Shown here in pieces: positions 17,781 through 24,361 of a stretch of 64,000 bases of DNA. Position numbers and translations under genes: made by a program. The stretch is taken from assembly GCF_018131225.1 (NCBI RefSeq), contig NZ_JAFCMM010000008.1, positions 84,068 to 148,067 on the forward strand, in the 5' to 3' direction. Numbering within the stretch: position 1 is the stretch's first letter; every line of letters begins with the position of its first letter. This DNA comes from Bradyrhizobium sp. U87765 SZCCT0048 (GTDB lineage Bacteria; Pseudomonadota; Alphaproteobacteria; Rhizobiales; Xanthobacteraceae). The notes under the pieces are model-generated. The model saw nothing but the letters and a program-made list of their open reading frames with translations, ran no database searches and was not told where the DNA came from.

Positions 17781-19322
17781 ATGACCATCGCCTCCTTCTT
17801 TCTCGATACGCCGTCACCACGGCGGCAGATACTGCCGATCCGCCTGCTGCTGGCCGGCGGCCTCACCGCGTTCGCGGACTGGCTGTTCTACGACCAGCCG
17901 TTCGGCATCGCTTTCGCCATCTTCCTGGCCGCGCTGGTCGGCGCCGCCGTCGTCGCGCGCCGGCCGCGCCCGAGCCGCCGCACGGCAGTGGTCGCCGCCA
18001 TCGTGCTGCTCGCGACGCTGCTGCCGTTGATCGAGACCGTGAACACGGTGTCCGTGCTGTTCGGTATCCTCGGTGTCGCGACCGTGGTGGCGCTGCTGAC
18101 AAACCCGTTCTTCACAACCAACGACGACGTCTTCCATGGCACCTTTGACGGCATCTTCCAGGGCATCCGCACGCTGCTGCTGGCCGGCCCGTTCCGGCTC
18201 ATCCCCGACCTTGCACGGCACCGCCCCGGACGGCTCGACGTGCGCCCCTTTATCGCCCTGGCGATCCCGTTGCTGCTCAGCGGCATCTTCCTCAAGCTGT
18301 TCGCCGACGCCAACCCGCTGATCGACGACTGGCTGTCGGCGATCGATCTGGGCTGGCTGCTCGCGCAGATCAGTGTGCCACGGCTGCTATTCTGGATCGC
18401 CCTGCTGTCGCTGTGCTGGCCGTTCGTCGCCGCGCGCTGGCGTCGCCGGCGGCAGGTGGCGCGGACTGCGGCCCCACGGAAAGCAACATCGCACGGCTTC
18501 GTCGGCGACGTGCTGTTCGGGCCAATGGCGATCCTGCAGTCGCTGGTGCTGTTCAACCTGCTGTTCGCCGTGCAGACCGGCCTCGACATGACTTATCTGT
18601 GGGGCGGCGTGGCGCTGCCGCATCAACTGACCTACGCGGCCTATGCCCACCGCGGCGCCTATCCGCTGATCCTGACCGCATTGCTGGCGGCCGGCTTCAT
18701 TCTCATCGCCACGCGCCGGCCCATGGCACGGCATGGCCGGCTGATCCGCGGCCTGATCTTCGCCTGGACCGCGCAGAACGTGATGCTGGTGATCTCCTCG
18801 ATGCTGCGCCTCGATCTCTACATCCAGGTCTACAGCCTAACCATGTGGCGGATCGCGGCGTTCGTCTGGATGCTGCTGGTCGCGGTCGGCCTGGTGCTGA
18901 TCGCGGTGCGGATGGCGCGGGCCCTGTCCAACCGCTGGCTGATCCGCGCCAACCTCACCGCGCTGATGCTGACGCTTTATGTCTGCGCGATCATCAACGT
19001 CCCGGCGCTGATCGCCAACTACAATGTCGCCCACAGCCGCGAGGCGACCGGCAGCGGCGCCACGCTCGACGTGCCCTATATGATGTCGCTGGGACCGCAG
19101 GCGATCCCGGCGCTCGACCGGTACCTGCGGAGCACGGGCACAGCGAGCACCTCCGCCCGGACGGGCCGCGACCTGCTTGCTGCCACATTGCAGCGCGAGG
19201 TAGGGTCGTGGCGAACGTGGAGCCTGCGCGACTGGCGACTGCAGCGCCATCTGGTGCAGGCCGGAACGCTGCCTCGCCCGGTCAGCAACAGCGCCGTCAA
19301 GCAGGATCGGTGGAGAGGATAG
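17781..19322 (+). CDS. DUF4173 multi-pass membrane protein
   Basis: A 513-residue polytopic inner-membrane protein of the DUF4173 family. The N-terminal segment ILPIRLLLAGGLTAFADWLF, later FIALAIPLLLSGIFLKLFAD, and many further hydrophobic helices support this. A soluble C-terminal part of about 90 residues holds DRYLRSTGTASTSARTGRDL. The ATG at 17,781 follows GAGAGA; an upstream ATG at 17,673 would add a poor, Pro/Arg-rich stretch. The stop overlaps the GTG start of the response-regulator gene (TAGTG), so expression of the three genes is coupled. Family members often sit next to two-component systems; the activity is unknown. Confidence 0.85.
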   Translation: MTIASFFLDTPSPRRQILPIRLLLAGGLTAFADWLFYDQPFGIAFAIFLAALVGAAVVARRPRPSRRTAVVAAIVLLATLLPLIETVNTVSVLFGILGVATVVALLTNPFFTTNDDVFHGTFDGIFQGIRTLLLAGPFRLIPDLARHRPGRLDVRPFIALAIPLLLSGIFLKLFADANPLIDDWLSAIDLGWLLAQISVPRLLFWIALLSLCWPFVAARWRRRRQVARTAAPRKATSHGFVGDVLFGPMAILQSLVLFNLLFAVQTGLDMTYLWGGVALPHQLTYAAYAHRGAYPLILTALLAAGFILIATRRPMARHGRLIRGLIFAWTAQNVMLVISSMLRLDLYIQVYSLTMWRIAAFVWMLLVAVGLVLIAVRMARALSNRWLIRANLTALMLTLYVCAIINVPALIANYNVAHSREATGSGATLDVPYMMSLGPQAIPALDRYLRSTGTASTSARTGRDLLAATLQREVGSWRTWSLRDWRLQRHLVQAGTLPRPVSNSAVKQDRWRG

Positions 19323-20026
19323 TGCCGCACAACATCCTGGTGGTCGACGACGATCCGCACATCCGCGAGGTGATCTGCGTCGCCCTCAAGAAGGCCGGTA
19401 TGGCCTCGGTGAGCGCGCGTGACGGCGCCGAGGCTCTGGCGCGGTTCGCCGCCGCCGCACCCGACCTGATCGTGCTGGATATCGGCATGCCGGAAATCGA
19501 CGGCCTCGAGGTGTGCCGCCGCATCCGCCGTGGCTCGGACGTGCCGATCCTGTTCCTGTCCGCCCGCGACGACGAGATCGACCGTGTGCTCGGCCTCGAG
19601 ATCGGCGGCGACGACTATGTGACAAAGCCGTTCAGCCCGCGCGAGCTGGTCGCGCGGGTCAATGTCATCCTGCGCCGCGCCGCCGGCCGCGGCGCCCCCG
19701 CCTGCGACGGCGCGGCGACGCTGAACCATGGCCGCCTGACCATCGATCCGCCCGCCCATGTCGCGCGCTTCGATGGCCATGAACTGGCGCTGACCGCGAT
19801 CGAATTCGACATCCTGAAGGCGCTGGCGGCACGGCCGGCACAGGTGCTGACCCGCGAGCAGATCATGCGCGCGGCCTACACCCTGAACATCCAGGTGTCG
19901 GACCGCACCATCGACAGCCACATCCGCAACATCCGCGCCAAGCTCGGCGCGCTCGGCTGCGACAGCGCCGTCGACACCGTGCATGGCGTCGGCTTCCGCC
20001 TCGGCCGCTGCGAGCCGGCGGCATGA
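19322..20026 (+). CDS. OmpR-type response regulator
   Basis: A 234-residue response regulator. The receiver domain has VVDDDPHIREV, the phospho-acceptor Asp53 in LIVLDIGMPEIDG, Ser in LFLSARDDEID and Lys in YVTKPFSPREL. The C-terminal winged helix has LTAIEFDILKALAARPAQVL and the recognition region VSDRTIDSHIRNIRAKLG. It starts with GTG, overlaps the preceding stop by one base and ends in an ATGA overlap with the kinase gene. The gene order (membrane protein, regulator, kinase) recalls the CreBCD envelope-stress set, but this is only an analogy. Confidence 0.9.
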   Translation: MPHNILVVDDDPHIREVICVALKKAGMASVSARDGAEALARFAAAAPDLIVLDIGMPEIDGLEVCRRIRRGSDVPILFLSARDDEIDRVLGLEIGGDDYVTKPFSPRELVARVNVILRRAAGRGAPACDGAATLNHGRLTIDPPAHVARFDGHELALTAIEFDILKALAARPAQVLTREQIMRAAYTLNIQVSDRTIDSHIRNIRAKLGALGCDSAVDTVHGVGFRLGRCEPAA

Positions 20027-21615
20027 CGACAGGTGTCGTGCGGGCGAAGTGGCGGCCGACCCTCGGCCAGATCGTGTTCGCGATGCTGACCACGGTGATG
20101 GTGCTGCCGCTGATCGGCCTGTTCATCTTCCGCCTCTACGACAACCAGCTGATCCGCCAGACCGAAGCGGAACTGATCGCGCAGAGCTCGGTGCTGGCGG
20201 CGGTCTATGGCCGTGAAGCCGAGGCGCGCGTCGCGGGCGGCCTGCCGCTCGGCGTCGAAGTGCCACCCGAAGCGCTGCCACCACCGGACGAGCCGCTGTC
20301 GCCGATCCAGCCCAACCTCGACCTGGCCGGCAACGACCTTCTGGCGCGGCGGCCCGACGCGCAGCCGGCGGCAACGCCGGCCGATGCCGGCTACCTTGCG
20401 ATCGGCGCCTCCCTCGCGCCGCTGCTGCGCGACACCCAGAAGGTGACGCTGGCGGGCTTTCGCGTGCTCGACCCCCATGGCGTGGTGATCGCCGGGCGCG
20501 AGGAGACGGGACAGTCGCTCGCCCATATCGAGGAAGTGGCGGAGGCGCTGCGCGGCCACTACCGCGGCGCGCTGCGCATCCATGTCCGCGACAAGCCGCC
20601 GCCGCCGATCTATTCGGTCAGCCGCGGCACCGGCGTGCGGGTGTTCTGCGCCATGCCTGTGATCGTGAACAATCACGTCGCCGGCGTGATCTACGCCTCG
20701 CGCACGCCCAGCAATATCTTCAAGCATCTCTATGACGAGCGCGGCAAGTTCGCCCTCGCCACCCTCGCGGTGCTCGGCGTCACGCTGGTGATCGGCTTCA
20801 TCTTCTCGCGCACCATCACGCGGCCGATGCACGAACTGATCGCGCGCACCGCCGAGATCGGGCGCGGCGACGCCGGCGCATTCCGGCCGCTCAGTCACTA
20901 TGGCAGCCGTGAGTTCGCACGGTTGTCGCAGAGCTTCCTCGACATGGCGGAGCGGCTGGCGCGCCGCTCCAGCGACATCGCGATCTTCGCCGCCCATCTC
21001 ACCCATGAGCTGAAATCGCCACTGACCTCGATCAAGGGCGCGGCGGAGCTGCTGCAGGATTCGGTCGAGGCCCGCGGCCAGGGGCTGACGGAGGACGAAC
21101 AGAAGACCTTCATCGCCAACATCCTCAGCGACGCCGAGCGGCTCGACGCGATGGCGCAGCGGTTGCGCGAGCTGGCGCGGGCGGAAAACGCGGCGCCCGA
21201 CGGCCAGACGACGCTTGCCCCCGTGAGCCGCGACGTCGCCAGCGCATTCCCGAAGCTGGCGGTGACGGCGGACGGCCGCCTCGACCGCACCGTGCGGATG
21301 TCTGCAGACAAGGTGATGATCGTGCTGTCGCACCTCGCCGACAACGCCCAGCGGCATGGCGCGCAAGCCTTGCGCATCACGGGGACCGACGAGGGAAACA
21401 TGCTGGTGGCAACCATCAGCAACGATGGCGAGGCGATCTCGGACGCCAACCGCGCGCGGGTGTTCGACGCCTTCTTTACCACCCGCCGCGACAGCGGCGG
21501 CACCGGCATGGGCCTTGCCATCGTGCAGGCGATGCTGCGCGCCCATGGCGGCGACATCGCGCTGCTGCGGCCGGAAACCGGCGTGGCGTTCGAGATCAGG
21601 TTTCCGGTGGCGTGA
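20023..21615 (+). CDS. Membrane sensor histidine kinase
   Basis: A 530-residue sensor kinase, partner of the regulator just upstream (ATGA overlap). Transmembrane segments lie near residues 13-36 and 243-262 and enclose a periplasmic sensor of about 200 residues. A HAMP linker (TRPMHELIARTAEIGRGD) leads to HisKA with the phospho-His near residue 328 in AAHLTHELKSPLTSIKGA. The ATPase domain has LADNAQRHGAQAL (N-box), ATISNDGEAIS and GTGMGLAIVQAMLRAHGG. The periplasmic sensor has a Pro-rich stretch (PPEALPPPDEPLSPIQP). The signal is unknown. Confidence 0.9.
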   Translation: MTTGVVRAKWRPTLGQIVFAMLTTVMVLPLIGLFIFRLYDNQLIRQTEAELIAQSSVLAAVYGREAEARVAGGLPLGVEVPPEALPPPDEPLSPIQPNLDLAGNDLLARRPDAQPAATPADAGYLAIGASLAPLLRDTQKVTLAGFRVLDPHGVVIAGREETGQSLAHIEEVAEALRGHYRGALRIHVRDKPPPPIYSVSRGTGVRVFCAMPVIVNNHVAGVIYASRTPSNIFKHLYDERGKFALATLAVLGVTLVIGFIFSRTITRPMHELIARTAEIGRGDAGAFRPLSHYGSREFARLSQSFLDMAERLARRSSDIAIFAAHLTHELKSPLTSIKGAAELLQDSVEARGQGLTEDEQKTFIANILSDAERLDAMAQRLRELARAENAAPDGQTTLAPVSRDVASAFPKLAVTADGRLDRTVRMSADKVMIVLSHLADNAQRHGAQALRITGTDEGNMLVATISNDGEAISDANRARVFDAFFTTRRDSGGTGMGLAIVQAMLRAHGGDIALLRPETGVAFEIRFPVA

Positions 21616-21673
21616 GGGTGGTCCCGTTACGCGAAGCGCGCAAGCGTCGCCCGGTCTGCGCGCAACCATCCCC

Positions 21674-21789
21674 GTCATCCTGAGGTGCGAGCGCCAGCGA
21701 ACCTCGAAGGATGAACGGCCCGCACGTCGCAGGCCCGGGCCATCGCCCTTCGAGGGTCCCGCTTCCGCGGGACCACCTCAGGGTGACGG
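21674..21789. repeat. Mosaic palindromic intergenic repeat, type B
   Basis: Bounded by inverted ends GTCATCCTGAGGTG and CACCTCAGGGTGAC, with AACCTCGAAGGATGAACG and CCCTTCGAGGG inside. Sister copy of the element at 13,502. Confidence 0.7.
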
Positions 21790-21834
21790 ATGACTGCAAT
21801 CAAACTTGGATGTCAGCGGACGCCGCCGCGCGCG

Positions 21835-22140
21835 TCACGCCAGCGGGCGCTTGACGCCGCCACCGAGCGGACGGCGCACCACCTTGCGCTCGACCACGAC
21901 GGCGCGCTGGCCGCCACGCTCGGTCGGGATCGAGCGGATGCTCTGCGGGGCGCTCGGCCGCGCCTTGATCACCTGCGGACGCACCTTGGCCGGATCGAGG
22001 CCCATCAGCGCCGAGGCGATATCGATCTGGCCTTCCAGATCGTCGGTAATGCCCTGGGCGGCAAAGATCGCCTCGTCCAGGGTCGGGGGATCGTGCCGGA
22101 CCCGGCGCGTTCCGTATTTCGTCTTCCAGTCTTCGCTCAT
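21835..22140 (-). CDS. Conserved hypothetical protein, host side of the tRNA
   Basis: A 101-residue soluble protein, MSEDWKTKYGTRRVRHDPPT at the N-terminus, then LDEAIFAAQGITDDLEGQID and a basic Arg/Lys-rich tail (VVVERKVVRRPLGGGVKRPL). It has good codon character and a plausible start, and resembles uncharacterised small proteins of Bradyrhizobium-type genomes. No motif gives a function. It is the last clear chromosomal gene before the integration site. Confidence 0.65.
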   Translation of the reverse strand: MSEDWKTKYGTRRVRHDPPTLDEAIFAAQGITDDLEGQIDIASALMGLDPAKVRPQVIKARPSAPQSIRSIPTERGGQRAVVVERKVVRRPLGGGVKRPLA

Positions 22141-22368
22141 CTCTCGGCTTGCTGCGTTAAGCCCGGCGCGGGACCTCCCCGCAGCCGGCGGCCGATGCCG
22201 CCGGACAGCCGTCAGCCTACCTTTTACCCGAAATGATTCAAATGTATGACCCCGCCCGCGGCATGGCCAGGAAGCGAAAAGCGCAAGGGAATGGTGACCT
22301 TAGGCCGCCGAAAAGCGCCGGCCACCCGGTTGCCCCACCCCCGCCAATCAGCTAAAGGATGGCCGGAT

Positions 22369-22438
22369 GCACCCGTAGCTCAGCTGGATAGAGCGTTGCC
22401 CTCCGAAGGCAAGGCTAAGTCAAGTGGGTTGTGGGTGC
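22369..22438 (+). pseudogene. Degenerate tRNA-Arg(CCG) at the element boundary
   Basis: The 5' half of a tRNA-Arg is intact: acceptor strand GCACCCG, D-arm GCTCAGCTGGATAGAGC, and anticodon arm TTGCC-CTCCGAA-GGCAA with anticodon CCG. After GGCAA the sequence departs from any tRNA. There is no TTCGAAT T-loop and no CCA, although GGGTGC at 22,433-22,438 can still pair with the acceptor strand. Host sequence lies to the left and element sequence to the right, so this is probably the attachment-site junction. Confidence 0.7.
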
Positions 22439-22498
22439 TAGGTAAGAAAATTGAGCAAAACCAATATCTTGGTGATGCTCGAAGGAAGCGCAAAAACC

Positions 22499-22529
22499 GC
22501 TTCCGTGGTCACGGAAGCATCACGGAAGC
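22499..22529. repeat. Inverted plus direct repeat next to the broken tRNA
   Basis: GCTTCCGTG and CACGGAAGC form a perfect 9-bp inverted repeat around GT, and CACGGAAGC occurs once more at 22,521-22,529. Three copies of a 9-mer about 80 bases from the boundary are the kind of pattern seen at integrase or excisionase arm sites. Confidence 0.4.
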
Positions 22530-22659
22530 AAACTGAAGGAGGCTGTAGAGAACGAGCGGCGACAATCGGCAGAGCTTTTTAGCCTAGTCCGGTATCGTCG
22601 ATTCGAAGTCGGATTCGTGATTGACCCAGTTCGGTCTCGAACCCTATCTGAACACAGAT

Positions 22660-22736
22660 GCACCCGTAGCTCAGCTGGATAGAGTGTCGGCCTCCGAAGC
22701 CGAAGGTCACAGGTTCGAATCCTGTCGGGTGCGCCA
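22660..22736 (+). tRNA. tRNA-Arg (anticodon CCG)
   Basis: A complete 77-base tRNA: acceptor GCACCCG pairing with CGGGTGC, D-arm, anticodon arm TCGGC-CTCCGAA-GCCGA with anticodon CCG at 22,694-22,696, T-arm ACAGG-TTCGAAT-CCTGT, and an encoded CCA end. Its anticodon stem differs from that of the broken copy 290 bases upstream, so it is a different gene and not a tandem duplicate. It is likely carried by the element and replaces the damaged host copy. Confidence 0.95.
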
Positions 22737-22747
22737 CCCATTTTTCT

Positions 22748-23659
22748 TCAACTTGATCTTTGCTCCAGTTCGACCGCCATATTTCTGGCGATGCCGAGCA
22801 GATGCAGGGCTGCGCGTTTGGGATTGGTATCAAGCCAGACGGCGCTTATCGTGCCGATGCTGTCCGGTCCGACGATTGGCCGCCATACCGTACCAGTGAT
22901 ATCGATGGCGTCGGCAAAGCTTACCCCGGTGACGGTAAAGCCACTGCCAATCTGCACTTTCAGAACGATCGTGGCCTGACAGGCCTGACACTGTTCGATA
23001 ACGGGTGCCCGTTCTCCGGCGGAGATGCGATCTGTAAGCCAAGGCTCGAGCAGCGGACCGTCAGCGCCTTGCGGTACGAGCAGCCGATCCCCAGCAAAAT
23101 CGCTCCAAGTCAAGGCTTCCTTTTCGGCAAGGCGATGATCGGCCGGCAGCAAAGCGACCAGGCCTTCACTCCAGATATCTTCACGCCGGCAGGGTCTAGT
23201 TTCATAGCCGCCGCACATAAAGGCTATGTCCAGATGGCGACGACGGATGGCGTTTGTATGGTTGCGGCATGAACCATCCTGAAACGTGACGGCAATGCGC
23301 GGATAGCGCTTTTCGAACCGATCAATGAGACGGACAAGGAACTCGCGACCGAACGGTGTGCTGAGGCCGATGCGGAGTAGGTCGTTATGTTTTGTTTGCT
23401 GATTGCCTTGGCTGAGCGCCGCCTCAAGCCCGCGATAATGTTCGCGCACACCCTCGATCCAGTCCCGTCCGGCAGCGGTCAGTCTGACGCCGTTATTGTG
23501 GCGTTCAAACAGGAGCAGGTCGAGGCGTTGTTCGATGGCGGCAATGTTTCTGCTAACGGTAGACTCCTGAACGCTCAGGGCCTGCGCGGTCTTCCGCATG
23601 CTACCCAGTTCGACGACCTTGAGTACATATTTCAAATGCCGCAGGGCAGCTTCGTTCAT
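22748..23659 (-). CDS. LysR-family transcriptional regulator
   Basis: A 303-residue LTTR. The N-terminal winged helix is ALRHLKYVLKVVELGSMRKT then AQALSVQESTVSRNIAAIEQ. The substrate-binding domain follows from RIGLSTPFGREFLV; cysteines cluster in IEQCQACQAT. I used the ATG at 23,659 (MNEAALRHLKY), because the frame upstream of it reads like non-coding sequence. It is the first protein gene of the element next to the tRNA and is transcribed toward it, downstream of DUF488. The target is unknown. Confidence 0.85.
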   Translation of the reverse strand: MNEAALRHLKYVLKVVELGSMRKTAQALSVQESTVSRNIAAIEQRLDLLLFERHNNGVRLTAAGRDWIEGVREHYRGLEAALSQGNQQTKHNDLLRIGLSTPFGREFLVRLIDRFEKRYPRIAVTFQDGSCRNHTNAIRRRHLDIAFMCGGYETRPCRREDIWSEGLVALLPADHRLAEKEALTWSDFAGDRLLVPQGADGPLLEPWLTDRISAGERAPVIEQCQACQATIVLKVQIGSGFTVTGVSFADAIDITGTVWRPIVGPDSIGTISAVWLDTNPKRAALHLLGIARNMAVELEQRSS

Positions 23660-23760
23660 ACAGCGAAATCCTCCCGCATGTGATTGAGACGGCGGCTGTC
23701 GGTCTGGCACCCTGTTGAACAGAGAGGAGGGCCTATCTCCTGCCGTCTTTTGTTCGTGCT

Positions 23761-24192
23761 CTAGAGATGCACGATCTCAACGTTAGGCCATTTTGTTGCT
23801 AAGTATTCTGCGACAAGTCGTCGATGACAGTGGTGCGGCTTGTCCTCGCTGCACAACAGGCATCCACCTTCAATTTTCTCCTTGTCGATCATCTCGATCT
23901 GGCGTCGCGATATCAGATCCCGAAATCTTGCGGCATAACTGTTCCAGTCTCCCCCTCTTACCTTGAAATCTTCGAACATATCCTTCGTCGGTGCGAGTTC
24001 CGGCAGATGCTCATATTCCATTCCACACAGGGCTTCGGAAAAATATCTCAGGTCGTCACGCTTCGCGAAGCCTGATAACTGTGAAACATTATTGAGGCGA
24101 ACATCGACAAGCCGTTTGGCGCCGGAGTCTCTCAACCTCGTGAAGAAGTGCTGAGCCGATGACTTGGTGAACCCAATGGTGAATATTCTCAT
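23761..24192 (-). CDS. DUF488 family protein
   Basis: A 143-residue DUF488 protein. MRIFTIGFTKSSAQHFFTRL is the family N-terminus, followed by KRLVDVRLNN and ending with GGCLLCSEDKPHHCHRRLVAEYLA, the conserved Cys/His motif. The biochemical role of the family is not settled. Its ATG overlaps the stop of a tiny ORF, which in turn is coupled to uvrB, so it is the last member of the formaldehyde/repair operon. Co-transcription with uvrB hints at a role in damage processing (inference only). Confidence 0.85.
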   Translation of the reverse strand: MRIFTIGFTKSSAQHFFTRLRDSGAKRLVDVRLNNVSQLSGFAKRDDLRYFSEALCGMEYEHLPELAPTKDMFEDFKVRGGDWNSYAARFRDLISRRQIEMIDKEKIEGGCLLCSEDKPHHCHRRLVAEYLATKWPNVEIVHL

Positions 24193-24296
24193 CGTCCTGA
24201 TCTACCCAAGATCCCCAGCCTCACGGATCTGTGCTGCCGAAGCCCGTATTTGCGTCGGACGAACCATCGTTCCAGGAAAAATACCTCTTTGCTCAT
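24189..24296 (-). CDS. Possible 35-residue coupled ORF
   Basis: An ORF of 35 codons, basic (MSKEVFFLERWFVRRKYGLR at the start). Its ATG overlaps the TAA of the 21-codon ORF (TAATG) and its TGA overlaps the ATG of the DUF488 gene. The sequence is not recognised and may be a degenerate remnant; another frame of the same bases looks equally protein-like. Confidence 0.25.
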   Translation of the reverse strand: MSKEVFFLERWFVRRKYGLRQHRSVRLGILGRSGR

Positions 24297-24361
24297 TAAT
24301 GAATGTACTTCAGCGGGTGGCCAGAACGCTTCAGATACCGATCCACGTCTAATGTGATCAT
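24296..24361 (-). CDS. Possible 21-residue coupled ORF after uvrB
   Basis: MITLDVDRYLKRSGHPLKYI then H and stop. Its ATG overlaps the uvrB stop (ATGA). Too short to recognise. It may serve only to pass ribosomes from uvrB toward DUF488, or may be a gene remnant. Confidence 0.25.
   Translation of the reverse strand: MITLDVDRYLKRSGHPLKYIH

Noticed and set aside
19876..21678. 600-codon minus-strand frame opposite the histidine kinase
   Set aside because: Antisense shadow; no recognisable motif, while the plus strand encodes an intact kinase.
22246..22536. 96-codon plus-strand frame across the broken tRNA
   Set aside because: It reads through tRNA sequence and repeats; no ribosome-binding site or protein character.
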